NCBI RefSeq assembly: GCF_004297405.1 | Contig: NZ_SCVC01000047.1 | Coordinates: 1-64,000, forward strand | Length of the DNA stretch: 64,000 nucleotides | From: Reyranella sp. | GTDB taxonomy: Bacteria > Pseudomonadota > Alphaproteobacteria > Reyranellales > Reyranellaceae | Direction: 5' to 3' | Shown here: piece by piece, positions 15,472-24,267 of the stretch | Position numbering within the stretch: position 1 is the first letter of the stretch | How the letters are laid out: the number at the start of each line of letters is the position of its first letter | Notes under the pieces: model-generated | Seen by the model: only the letters and a program-made list of their open reading frames with translations | Database searches by the model: none | Told to the model about the DNA's origin: nothing | Made by a program: the position numbers and the translations under genes

Positions 15472-18264
15472 TTACTCCGCCGCCTTCGGCAAAGGATCGA
15501 AGCGGGCGTCGAAGTCGCGGATGGAGGCTTCAACGGTCGTGGCGACCTGCTTGAGCTTCTCCTGGTTCACGACTTTCAGGCCGAACAGGTCTTTCACGTA
15601 GAAGACGTCGACGGCGCGTTCGCCGTATGTCGTGACATGCGCCGAAGCGATCTGCAGGTTGAGGCGTGTGAGTGCGCGCGTCACGACATGCAGGAAGCCC
15701 GGCCGGTCACGGCCATTGACCTCGATCACCGTGAACGTGTCCGAGGCGTTGTTGTCGATCAGCACACGCGGCTCGACGGTGAAGACACGATCGCGCTTTG
15801 GCCAGGAAGCGCGCTGGCCGTCGAGTTCGCGCTGGATATCGAGACGATTCGACAGTGCCAGCTCTACGCGGGCTGCCAGCCGCGCCAATCGCTGCGGACC
15901 ATCGAACGGTCTGCCCTCGAGATCCTGGATCCAGAAGGTGTCGAGCGCCATGCCGTTGGCCAGGGTGAAGATCTTGGCGTCGACGATGTTGGCGCCGCTG
16001 ATCGCCATGGCCCCGGCGAGACGCGCAAAGAGCCCGTGCGTGTCGAGCGTATAGATCGTGATCTCGGTGACGGATCGTTCGACATCGACGCGATGCTCGA
16101 AGGCGAGCGGTTGCTTGTCGCGCTCGGCGCGGCGCACCAGCTCGGCCTGGCGTGCCAGGGTCTCTGGCGGGAAGGACAGCCAATACGGCGCATAGCCGCG
16201 CGCAAAATGCGCCTCCTTGTCGGTATCGGACCAGCCGACGAGCCGGCCCGCGACATCGGCCTGGATGTGCTTGATGCGCTCCGCACGACCGCCCGCCAGG
16301 GTGCCGCCCGACAGGACCTGCTCCGTGGCGCCATAGAGCTGGCGCAGCAAGGCAGCCTTCCAGTTGTTCCAGACGGTGGGCCCGACGGCGCGAATATCGC
16401 ACACGGTCAGGACCAGCAGCAGACGCAGGCGTTCGGGCGATTGTATCAGGGCGGCGAAAGTGTCGATGGTCTTTGGGTCCATCAGGTCGCGCTGGAAGGC
16501 CGTGGCCGACATGGCGAGGTGATAGCGCACCAGCCACGCGACGGTTTCCGTCTCGGCAGCGCTCAACCCCAGCCGCGGTCCGAGCTGCATCGCCACATCG
16601 GCGCCCAGCACGGAATGATCGCCGCCGCGGCCCTTGGCGATATCGTGCAGCAGCACGGCGAGATAGAGCACCGGTCGCGACAGGATCTTGTGCACGATGT
16701 CGGCCGACAGCGGATGGTCTTCCTTGAGCGCCCCCGACTCGATGCGCGAGAGGATGCCGATGGCGCGGATCGTGTGCTCGTCGACCGTATAGGTGTGATA
16801 CATGTCGTGCTGCGTCTGCGCGACAACACGACCGAAATCGGGAATGAAACGGCCGAACACGCCGGCTTCGTTGAGACGCCGCAGCGTCGTCTCCGGATCG
16901 TGCCGCGACGTCATCATCTCCATGAAGAGACGATTGGCCTCGGGATCGGTCCTGAGGCGATCGACCAACCGGATGTTCTGGGTGATGAGCCTCAGCGTCG
17001 CCGGATGGATGTCGAGGCCGTTCTCCTGCGCCACATGGAAGAGCCGCAGGATCGCCACCGGATCCTTGGCGAAGGCATCGGAGCTTGCGACTGCCAGCCG
17101 TTCGCCATCAAGTCGGAAGCCCTCGAGCTGGCGTGGCCGTAGCGTCTGCCACAGTGCCGCGAGCTTGGGCTTGCGCCGGCGGCTGTCCTCCAGCGCGGCG
17201 ACGAAGATGCGCGTTAGATCGCCGACAGTCTTGGCGTGAAGATAATAGTGCTTGGTGAAACGCTCGACGCCGCGGCTGCCCGATCGGTCCTGATAGCCGA
17301 GGCGCACGGCGATCTCGCGCTGCAGGTCGAAGGACAGGCGATCGTCGGCGCGGCCGGTCAGATAATGGATATGGCAGCGCACCGTGGCGAAGAAACGCTC
17401 GGCGCGCTCGAAGTGACGCGCCTCGTCCCTGGTCAGCACACCCTTGGCCACCAATTCGCCAGGCTCGCTGACGCGATAGAGATACTTGGCGATCCAGAAG
17501 AGCAGGTGCAGATCGCGCAACCCGCCCTTGCCTTCCTTGACGTTGGGTTCGACGACATAGCGCGAGTCGCCCATCCGGTGATGCCGCTGGTCACGTTCCG
17601 CGAGCTTGGCCTCGACGAAGTCATGGCCGTCGCCGATGTAGAATTTCTGCGCGAAGCCGCGGGTCAGCTCGTCGAACAGTTCGCGGTCGCCCCAGAGATA
17701 GCGCGCTTCCAGCAGCGCCGTGCGGATCGTCTGGTCGCGCTCGGCATAGCGCAGGCTCTCATCGACGGTGCGGGTGGCATGCCCGACCTTCAGGCCGAGA
17801 TCCCACAAGAGATAGAGCATGAACTCGACGATCTGCTCGCCGCGCGGCGTCTGCTTGTAGGGCCGCAGGAACAGGAGATCGATATCGGACAGCGGCGCCA
17901 GCTCGCCCCGTCCGTAGCCGCCCGTGGCGACCACCCCCAGCCGCTCGGCCGCGCTCGGATTGGCCGCGGGGTAGGCGTACTGGTCGGCAAAGTCGAACAG
18001 GACCCGGATGATCTGGTCCATCAGATAGGAGGTTGCCACCAGAACCGCCGGCCCGTCGTTGCGTAGCGGACCGGGCTCCTCGAACCGCCGGCGGATTTCG
18101 GCCCGACCGTTGGCCAGGGCTTCGCGCAACAGGGCCAGTACAGCCGGGCGCGGCGGGTCGCCGCCGGCCGGCAGGTCCTCGACCAGGGCGGCCAAGGCCT
18201 CGTCCAAGGCGCGCCGGCGGACGATGGCACGTCGGTCGGGGATCTGATCGTAGGGTTTGCCCAT
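15472..18264 (-). CDS. glnD: [Protein-PII] uridylyltransferase/uridylyl-removing enzyme
   Basis: A 930-residue nitrogen-status sensor that adds UMP to PII proteins when glutamine is low and removes it when glutamine is high. Domains in order: nucleotidyltransferase with VVATGGYGRGELAPLSDIDL (about residue 110-130), a GlnD linker, an HD phosphohydrolase domain (YLAVLLHDIAKGRGGDHSVL, about 510-530), and two C-terminal ACT domains for glutamine sensing (VTEITIYTLDTHGLFARLAG and FTVIEVNGRDRPGFLHVVTR). All catalytic motifs look intact. Length is normal. It is transcribed alone, divergent from the HhH-protein gene. Confidence 0.97.
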   Translation of the reverse strand: MGKPYDQIPDRRAIVRRRALDEALAALVEDLPAGGDPPRPAVLALLREALANGRAEIRRRFEEPGPLRNDGPAVLVATSYLMDQIIRVLFDFADQYAYPAANPSAAERLGVVATGGYGRGELAPLSDIDLLFLRPYKQTPRGEQIVEFMLYLLWDLGLKVGHATRTVDESLRYAERDQTIRTALLEARYLWGDRELFDELTRGFAQKFYIGDGHDFVEAKLAERDQRHHRMGDSRYVVEPNVKEGKGGLRDLHLLFWIAKYLYRVSEPGELVAKGVLTRDEARHFERAERFFATVRCHIHYLTGRADDRLSFDLQREIAVRLGYQDRSGSRGVERFTKHYYLHAKTVGDLTRIFVAALEDSRRRKPKLAALWQTLRPRQLEGFRLDGERLAVASSDAFAKDPVAILRLFHVAQENGLDIHPATLRLITQNIRLVDRLRTDPEANRLFMEMMTSRHDPETTLRRLNEAGVFGRFIPDFGRVVAQTQHDMYHTYTVDEHTIRAIGILSRIESGALKEDHPLSADIVHKILSRPVLYLAVLLHDIAKGRGGDHSVLGADVAMQLGPRLGLSAAETETVAWLVRYHLAMSATAFQRDLMDPKTIDTFAALIQSPERLRLLLVLTVCDIRAVGPTVWNNWKAALLRQLYGATEQVLSGGTLAGGRAERIKHIQADVAGRLVGWSDTDKEAHFARGYAPYWLSFPPETLARQAELVRRAERDKQPLAFEHRVDVERSVTEITIYTLDTHGLFARLAGAMAISGANIVDAKIFTLANGMALDTFWIQDLEGRPFDGPQRLARLAARVELALSNRLDIQRELDGQRASWPKRDRVFTVEPRVLIDNNASDTFTVIEVNGRDRPGFLHVVTRALTRLNLQIASAHVTTYGERAVDVFYVKDLFGLKVVNQEKLKQVATTVEASIRDFDARFDPLPKAAE

Positions 18265-18336
18265 GTGGGCGCGATACTACAGGTCCGACCCCGCCCCCTG
18301 CCAGCCCGGCCGGGTTTCATGCCATAAAGGCGCACC

Positions 18337-18687
18337 ATGAAGTTCAAAGCCTTCTTCGTCGCCGCGGCGCTGGCTTTTAGCGTGACGGGTGCATTTGCCC
18401 AAGGCGCCGGCCGGCCGGCGCCCGCGCCGACGGCACCAGCGTCCAGCCTGATCGACCTGAACAGCGCCAGCCGCGACGATCTCATGACCCTGGACGGGAT
18501 TGGCGAAGTGCGGGCCGACGCCATCATCCGGGCGCGGCCGTTCAAGGCCAAGACCGAGCTAGTCGAGCGCCGGCTGATCCCGGAATCCCTCTACGAGAAG
18601 ATCTCCGACAAGGTGATGGCGCGTCCCATCCCCGGCCAGCCGGCACAGCCGCCGGCCCGGCAGCCCGCCCCGCCCAAGCGCTCGTGA
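18337..18687 (+). CDS. Secreted ComEA-like helix-hairpin-helix protein
   Basis: A 116-residue protein with a signal peptide (MKFKAFFVAAALAFSVTGAF, cut near AFA-QGA), a Pro/Ala linker, and a ComEA-type HhH domain at about residues 37-90 (LIDLNSASRDDLMTLDGIGE, ADAIIRARPF). The tail is proline-rich. HhH domains of this type bind DNA non-specifically; ComEA captures DNA for uptake in naturally competent bacteria. No other competence gene is in the window, so that role is only possible. Its stop overlaps the mnmE start (GTGA), which couples the two genes. Confidence 0.85.
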   Translation: MKFKAFFVAAALAFSVTGAFAQGAGRPAPAPTAPASSLIDLNSASRDDLMTLDGIGEVRADAIIRARPFKAKTELVERRLIPESLYEKISDKVMARPIPGQPAQPPARQPAPPKRS

Positions 18688-20030
18688 CCGAGGCCACGAT
18701 CTACGCGCTGGGCACGCCGACGCCCTCGCGTGCGCATCCCGGCGCGATTTCGGTCATCCGGTTGAGCGGCCCGCGCGCCGGCGAGGCGTTGGTCGCCCTC
18801 ACCGGAAAAGATGTTCTGCCCGCGTCGCGCCGGATGGTGTTGCGCACGGTACGCGATCCCGTGAGCGGCGAGGCGATCGACCGCGGTCTGGTCGTGTGGT
18901 TCGAGGCGCCCAACACCGAGACTGGCGAGCCGATGGCGGAGCTGCACCTGCACGGCGGCCGTGCCGTCGTGAGTGCTGCGCTCGATGCCATTGCCCATCT
19001 GGGATTCTGCCGTCTGGCCGAGCCGGGAGAATTCACGCGTCGCGCCTTCGAGCACGGCAAGCTCGATCTCACTGAAGCCGAAGGCATCGCCGACCTGGTC
19101 GCGGCCGAAACCGGCGCCCAGCGACGGCAGGCTCTGCAGCAGATGGATGGCGCGCTGCACCGGCTCTACGAGGCATGGCGCGGCGCCGGTCTGCGTGCGC
19201 TGGCCCATCTCGAAGCAGCCATCGATTTTCCCGACGAGGATCTGCCCGGCGGCCTTGCCGATGAGGTGCGTGTCGCGATAGCCGAGCTGCAATCGGAGGT
19301 AGAGACCCATCTCGCGGACCGTCGCGGTGAGCGGCTGCGCGAGGGTCTGTCGATTGCCATCATCGGACCGCCCAATGCCGGCAAATCTTCGCTGCTGAAT
19401 CTGCTGGCGCGGCGCGATGCGGCGATCGTTTCCGAGACGGCAGGGACGACGCGCGACGTGATCGAAGTGCATCTCGATCTCGGCGGTTGGCCGGTCGTGC
19501 TGGCTGACACGGCAGGCCTGCGTGCCTCGCCCGACGCCATCGAACAGGAAGGCGTGCGCCGGGCGAAGGCACGTGCGGCAGCCGCCGACCTGCGGCTATT
19601 GGTGCTCGACGCTTCTGGCGACTGGCGCGCAGAGATGAGGACACTCATCGCGGCGACGGAGAACTGGAATCCGGCATACGACATCGTCGTCGTGAACAAG
19701 ATAGATCTGGCGCCGGTTGAGTCGCCAGAGGTTGTACAACTGTCCGCAAACAACGGCGCTGGCTTGCCCGACTTGCTGGTGCGCCTGGAGCGATCTGCTG
19801 GCGAGCTGATGCAGGAGGGCGCCGGCGTTGTTCCTCTCACCCGAGCGCGCCATCGTGAGGCGTTGGTCGAGTGTCAGGCCGCACTTGGTCGCTCGCTGGT
19901 TGCACCCGAAGTAGCGCTCGCTGCCGAGGACTTGCGACTTGCCTTGCGTGCCATCGGCCGCATCACCGGCACGGTCCGCATCGACGAACTGCTGGACGTG
20001 ATCTTCCGCGACTTCTGCATCGGGAAGTGA
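18684..20030 (+). CDS. mnmE: tRNA-5-carboxymethylaminomethyluridine-34 synthesis GTPase MnmE
   Basis: A 448-residue GTPase that with MnmG modifies U34 of tRNAs reading NNA/NNG codons. It has the N-terminal TrmE folate-binding domain (TIYALGTPTPSRAHPGAISV; LHLHGGRAVVSAAL), a G domain in the middle with P-loop IIGPPNAGKSSLLNLLARRD, DTAGLR and NKIDL, and the diagnostic C-terminal FCIGK whose cysteine is catalytic. The GTG start overlaps the HhH gene stop. In this genome mnmE and mnmG are split by an NHEJ pair and a phosphatase gene. Confidence 0.97.
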   Translation: MTEATIYALGTPTPSRAHPGAISVIRLSGPRAGEALVALTGKDVLPASRRMVLRTVRDPVSGEAIDRGLVVWFEAPNTETGEPMAELHLHGGRAVVSAALDAIAHLGFCRLAEPGEFTRRAFEHGKLDLTEAEGIADLVAAETGAQRRQALQQMDGALHRLYEAWRGAGLRALAHLEAAIDFPDEDLPGGLADEVRVAIAELQSEVETHLADRRGERLREGLSIAIIGPPNAGKSSLLNLLARRDAAIVSETAGTTRDVIEVHLDLGGWPVVLADTAGLRASPDAIEQEGVRRAKARAAAADLRLLVLDASGDWRAEMRTLIAATENWNPAYDIVVVNKIDLAPVESPEVVQLSANNGAGLPDLLVRLERSAGELMQEGAGVVPLTRARHREALVECQAALGRSLVAPEVALAAEDLRLALRAIGRITGTVRIDELLDVIFRDFCIGK

Positions 20031-20088
20031 ACAGACTGGCCGCTTGCAACCGGAACGAGTCGTGCGCAGGCTCGTTCATCGTAAACCC

Positions 20089-22674
20089 ATGCGCAAAGAC
20101 AGCCTCGCCTCTTATCGCGCGATGCGCGATTTCAGTCGGACGGAGGAACCGTCGGGCAAAGGAGCCGTGGCGGCAAACAAGCAGCTTCGCTTTGTCATCC
20201 AGCGTCACGATGCGACGCGGCTGCACTACGATTTCCGGCTGGAGCTCGACGGCACTTTCAAATCGTGGGCAGTGACCAAAGGGCCGTCGCTCGATCCCAC
20301 GGTCAAACGCCTCGCCGTGGAGGTCGAAGACCATCCTCTAGATTATGGGGATTTCGAAGGCACGATCCCCAAGGGACAGTATGGCGGTGGCACGGTGCAG
20401 GTTTGGGACCGCGGTTATTGGCTTCCCGAAGGTGATCCTCACGATGGTCTGAAGCGCGGCGATCTCAAATTCACGCTCGTCGGTAACCGGCTCGAAGGAA
20501 GTTGGGTGCTGGTGCGCATGCGCTGGGACCGCAAGGGAAGCCGCAAGCGGGTCAACTGGTTACTGATCAAGCATCGCGACGCGGCGGCTCTCGAAGGCGA
20601 CGACGACACGATCCTGGAGGATCCGAGGTCGATAGCGTCGGGCCGGACGCTGAAGCAGATCGCACTCGGTACCGGGAAGGCACCGACGCCGTTTATGACG
20701 GCCAAGGGTAAGAAGACGAAGGCAGCGAAAAGGCGGGAGACAAAAGTCCGCAAGACCTCCTCGATGCCGCGCTTCGTCGAGCCGCAGCTCGCCAAGCTCG
20801 TAGAACGTGCGCCGTCGGCTGCTGGCTGGGCGCATGAGGTAAAGTTCGACGGTTATCGCCTGCAACTCAGGGTCGAGGATGGCGATGCCGTACTGCGCAC
20901 GCGCAAGGGGCTGGATTGGACGGAAAAGTTTGCCGCCATCGCCCGGCAGGCGGAGAAACTTCCAGACTGCATCATGGACGGTGAAGTCGTGGCGCTCGAC
21001 CGTCACGGCGCGCCCGATTTTGCGGCATTGCAGGCCGCTCTCTCCGAGGGCGATTCCAAGAACCTGATCTACTACGCCTTCGATCTGCTGTTCGTCGAAG
21101 GCGAGGACCTGCGGGACTTGCCGTTGATGGAGCGCAAGGCCCGGTTGCAGGACGTGCTGGCGGGATTGAAGACCAAGCATCCGGGGTTGCGCTATGTCGA
21201 TCACTTCGAGACCGGCGGCGATGCCGTTCTCCAGTCGGCTTGTCGCATGCATTTCGAGGGAATCATCTCCAAGGAGTTGTCGGCGCCCTATCGCTCCGGC
21301 CGTGGTGGTAGCTGGACCAAGGCCAAGTGCCGCGCCGGCCACGAGGTCGTGATTGGCGGTTGGACCAGCGAAGGCAGACGGCTGCGGTCGCTGCTGGCGG
21401 GTGTGCATAGGGGAAAGAAGCTCGTCTATGTCGGCCGCGTCGGCACGGGATTCGGCGCGGCGGTGATGCGCTCGTTGCTGCCCAAGCTGCGCGATCTCGA
21501 AAGTGACACGAGTCCGTTCGCGGCCGGCGCCAGTCCGCCCAAGGAAGCCAACATGCATTGGGCGAGGCCTAAGCTGGTGGCCGAGATCGAGTTCGCCGGC
21601 TGGACCGGCGCCGGCAATGTGCGTCAGGCTGCGTTCAAGGGGCTGCGCACCGACAAGCCGGCCGAAGAGGTCGAGGCGGAGAAGCCCGCCAAGCCGGAGA
21701 AGACCCGCATGGCCAAGCCCGCTCCGACCAAGCGTCGAACCCGTGCGACAGCGAAGTCTTCGAAAGCGTCGGGCCCGGCCATTGTGATGGGTGTATCGAT
21801 CTCGCATCCCGACAAGCCGCTGTGGCCGGACGAGACGCCACCCGTCACAAAGCTCGAGCTGGCCCGGTATTACGAGGCCGTCGGCGACTGGATGATCGAT
21901 CATCTGAAGGGTCGTCCCTGCTCCCTTGTGCGCACGCCGGACGGCATCGACGGTCAAACGTTCTTCCAGCGCCATGCCATGGCCGGCTCCTCGCACCTGC
22001 TCGAAGAGGTGAAGGTCAAAGGCGACGGGAAGCCTTACCTGCAGATCGACCGGGTCGAAGGCCTGGCGGCGGTGGCGCAGATGGGCGGCACGGAGCTGCA
22101 TCCCTGGAACTGCCAACCGGGCAATCCAGAGCTGCCGGGCCGGCTGGTGTTCGATCTTGATCCCGGGCCCGATGTGAAGTTTTCGGCCGTGATCGCCGGT
22201 GCGCGCGAGGTGGCGGATCGGCTGAAGCCGCTCGGCCTCGTGCCTTTCTGCAAGACGACAGGCGGCAAAGGCCTGCATGTTGTGGTGCCGCTGACCTCCG
22301 ATCCGAAGAGCCCCGACTGGGACACGGCCAAGACCTTCGCCAAGGAGATCTGCCGGCGCATCGCCGAAGACGAGCCGGCGCGCTACCTGATCAACATGGC
22401 GAAGAAGGAACGAAAGGGCCGCATCTTCCTGGACTATCTGCGCAACGACCGGACCTCGACGGCGGTGGCGCCGTTGTCGTCGCGCGCGCGTCCCGGCGCC
22501 ACGGTCTCCATGCCGATCGAGTGGAGCCAGGTGAAGGCGGGCCTCGATCCCACGAAGTACACGGTGCGCACGGCGCCGGCGTTGTTGAAACGCAGCAAGC
22601 CGTGGCGAACCTACGCAAGATCGGCGAAGCCGCTGCGCGCGGCGATCGAACGTCTCCTGAAGATGAAAGGATAA
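20089..22674 (+). CDS. ligD: Multifunctional ATP-dependent DNA ligase D (non-homologous end joining)
   Basis: About 861 residues from the ATG at 20089 (a TTG at 20044 is less likely). Order is phosphoesterase - ligase - polymerase, as in Pseudomonas LigD. The 3'-phosphoesterase part has FVIQRHDATRLHYDFRLELD (about 35-54). The ligase domain has the AMP-accepting lysine in EVKFDGYR (about Lys252) and later MDGEVVALD. The archaeo-eukaryotic primase/polymerase domain starts near ISHPDKPLWPDETPPVTKLE and includes VFDLDPGPDV and TTGGKGLHVVVPL. It is followed 5 bases later by ku, forming the two-gene bacterial NHEJ system. The inter-domain linkers are Lys/Ala-rich. Confidence 0.97.
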   Translation: MRKDSLASYRAMRDFSRTEEPSGKGAVAANKQLRFVIQRHDATRLHYDFRLELDGTFKSWAVTKGPSLDPTVKRLAVEVEDHPLDYGDFEGTIPKGQYGGGTVQVWDRGYWLPEGDPHDGLKRGDLKFTLVGNRLEGSWVLVRMRWDRKGSRKRVNWLLIKHRDAAALEGDDDTILEDPRSIASGRTLKQIALGTGKAPTPFMTAKGKKTKAAKRRETKVRKTSSMPRFVEPQLAKLVERAPSAAGWAHEVKFDGYRLQLRVEDGDAVLRTRKGLDWTEKFAAIARQAEKLPDCIMDGEVVALDRHGAPDFAALQAALSEGDSKNLIYYAFDLLFVEGEDLRDLPLMERKARLQDVLAGLKTKHPGLRYVDHFETGGDAVLQSACRMHFEGIISKELSAPYRSGRGGSWTKAKCRAGHEVVIGGWTSEGRRLRSLLAGVHRGKKLVYVGRVGTGFGAAVMRSLLPKLRDLESDTSPFAAGASPPKEANMHWARPKLVAEIEFAGWTGAGNVRQAAFKGLRTDKPAEEVEAEKPAKPEKTRMAKPAPTKRRTRATAKSSKASGPAIVMGVSISHPDKPLWPDETPPVTKLELARYYEAVGDWMIDHLKGRPCSLVRTPDGIDGQTFFQRHAMAGSSHLLEEVKVKGDGKPYLQIDRVEGLAAVAQMGGTELHPWNCQPGNPELPGRLVFDLDPGPDVKFSAVIAGAREVADRLKPLGLVPFCKTTGGKGLHVVVPLTSDPKSPDWDTAKTFAKEICRRIAEDEPARYLINMAKKERKGRIFLDYLRNDRTSTAVAPLSSRARPGATVSMPIEWSQVKAGLDPTKYTVRTAPALLKRSKPWRTYARSAKPLRAAIERLLKMKG

Positions 22675-22679
22675 CCGCC

Positions 22680-23582
22680 ATGGCCAAGCAGAAGGGATTG
22701 AGGCCGACCTGGGAAGGCCACCTGCGTCTGTCGCTCGTCACCTGTCCTGTCGCGCTTTATACGGCGACGGAGCGTAGCGCTGACATTCATTTCAACCTGA
22801 TCAATCCCAAGACCAACAACCGCATCCGCATGCAGACGGTCGATGCGGGCACGGGCAAGACCGTCGATCGTGCCGATCTGGTGCGCGGCTTTGAGGTGTC
22901 GAAGAACAAGTACGTATTGCTCGACAAAGAGGAACTCGACGCGGTGCGACTGGAATCGACGCGCATCCTCGACATCGAGGAGTTCGTCGATGCTGGCGGC
23001 ATCGATCGCATCTATTGGGACCAGCCCTACTATCTGGCGCCGTCCGGCAAGACGGGCATCGAGGCGTTCTCCGTGATCCTGGCGGCGATGGTCCGGCAGA
23101 AGAAGGTCGCACTGGGCCGCGTCGTGATGCATCAACGCGAGCGTATCTGTGCACTGGAGCCGCGAGGCAAAGGCATCCTGCTCACCACGTTGCGCACGCA
23201 CGACGAGATTCGCGATGCTTCGGAAGTGTTCGACCGCAGCCTGCCGAAGCCCGAGCCGCGCATGCTGCAGATCGCCGAGAAGATCATCGAACAGCAGGAG
23301 GCCGAATTCGAGCCCAAGCATTTCAAGGATCGCTACGAAGATGCTCTGCGTGACTTGATCGCCCGCAAGAAGAAGGGCGAGACCGTGACCACGGCGGCGC
23401 CGGAAGAAGAGGACGAGAAGGTCGTCGATCTCATGGAGGCGTTGAGGAAGAGTCTGAAGGGTGGCGGCGGTCCTTCGCGCGAGAAGACCGAGCGCTTCCT
23501 CGAAGCCCATGGCCGTCGCACGAAAGCGAAGCCGAAAGCAAAGAGCCGCCGCAAGACGGCGGCTCGGAAACGCGCGGCCTAG
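22680..23582 (+). CDS. ku: Ku protein (non-homologous end joining)
   Basis: A 300-residue homodimeric ring protein that threads onto double-strand breaks and recruits LigD. The N-terminal core reads KGLRPTWEGHLRLSLVTCPV and ALYTATERSADIHFNLINPK; the beta-barrel/bridge region has YLLDKEEL-like KYVLLDKEELDAVRLESTRI and YYLAPSGKTGIEAFSVI. The C terminus is an extended Lys/Arg/Ala-rich tail (about residues 270-300) as in many Ku proteins, thought to bind DNA. It begins 5 bases after ligD. Repair by this pair matters most in non-replicating cells with breaks. Confidence 0.97.
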   Translation: MAKQKGLRPTWEGHLRLSLVTCPVALYTATERSADIHFNLINPKTNNRIRMQTVDAGTGKTVDRADLVRGFEVSKNKYVLLDKEELDAVRLESTRILDIEEFVDAGGIDRIYWDQPYYLAPSGKTGIEAFSVILAAMVRQKKVALGRVVMHQRERICALEPRGKGILLTTLRTHDEIRDASEVFDRSLPKPEPRMLQIAEKIIEQQEAEFEPKHFKDRYEDALRDLIARKKKGETVTTAAPEEEDEKVVDLMEALRKSLKGGGGPSREKTERFLEAHGRRTKAKPKAKSRRKTAARKRAA

Positions 23583-23613
23583 TTCTTCGCTACGTCTCGG
23601 CTACACTGGCAGG

Positions 23614-24243
23614 ATGGCCAAGATCCTGCTGACCCGCCACGGGCATGTCGACGGCATCGAACCTGCCCGCTTCCGTGGTCGGGCCGAGCTGCCTCTTACA
23701 CAGGTCGGTGTAAAGCAGGCCGCCGCCCTCGCGACCCGGATCGCGCGACATTGGAAGCCGGCCGCCGTCTATACGAGCCCGCTGCAGCGCTGCATCGTTA
23801 CCGGCCGCCATATCGCCGAGGCCAGCGGCGTGACTGCAGCCGTCCACGAAGGGCTGGGCGACATCCACTACGGCGCCTGGCAGATGCGCACCCATGCGGA
23901 GATCGAGCAGGAATCGTCGGAGGCCTATCACCTGTGGCGGCACGCCCCTCATCTCGTGCGCTTTCCCGATGGCGAGTCTCTGCAGGACGTGGTGGCGCGT
24001 ACCGCCAACGCGTTGCGGTTGGTGCTGGAGAAGCACCCCAACGACACGGTCGTGCTGGTCGGCCACGACAGCGTCAATCGCGCGCTGCTGCTCCAACTCG
24101 TCGACCAGCCCCTCTCGGCCTATTGGAGTTTTGCGCAGGATCCATGCGCGTTGAACGAAATCGACGTGCTCGCCGGCGGTGCGGTCCGGGTCGAACGCAT
24201 CAATGATACAAGTCATCTCGAGGGCGATCTGGACCGGGCCTGA
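23614..24243 (+). CDS. Histidine phosphatase (phosphoglycerate mutase-like) family protein
   Basis: A 209-residue branch-1 histidine phosphatase. The phospho-accepting His lies in KILLTRHGHVDG (an RHG motif at residues 8-10), Arg/Glu partners in YTSPLQRCIVTGRHI and the LGDIHYGAWQ block, and the second catalytic His in VVLVGHDSVNRALL. Similar enzymes include cobalamin/alpha-ribazole phosphatases and broad phosphomonoesterases; there are no cobalamin genes nearby, so the substrate is open. It lies between ku and mnmG on the same strand (31- and 24-base gaps). Confidence 0.9.
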   Translation: MAKILLTRHGHVDGIEPARFRGRAELPLTQVGVKQAAALATRIARHWKPAAVYTSPLQRCIVTGRHIAEASGVTAAVHEGLGDIHYGAWQMRTHAEIEQESSEAYHLWRHAPHLVRFPDGESLQDVVARTANALRLVLEKHPNDTVVLVGHDSVNRALLLQLVDQPLSAYWSFAQDPCALNEIDVLAGGAVRVERINDTSHLEGDLDRA

Positions 24244-24267
24244 CCGAGGGGCGTAAAAGGCACCGCC

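Noticed and set aside
15637..17142. 501-codon plus-strand frame inside glnD
   Set aside because: Antisense shadow; all GlnD domains lie on the minus strand in this interval.
20560..22278. 572-codon open frame on the minus strand inside ligD
   Set aside because: It is a high-GC shadow: low-complexity Arg/Gly/Leu/Gln composition, no family motif, no ribosome site, and ligD on the other strand is motif-complete.
23543..23565. 9-bp inverted repeat (GAGCCGCCG...CGGCGGCTC) at the end of ku as a terminator
   Set aside because: It is within the coding sequence, explained by Arg/Ala codons of the basic tail, and lacks a T-run.
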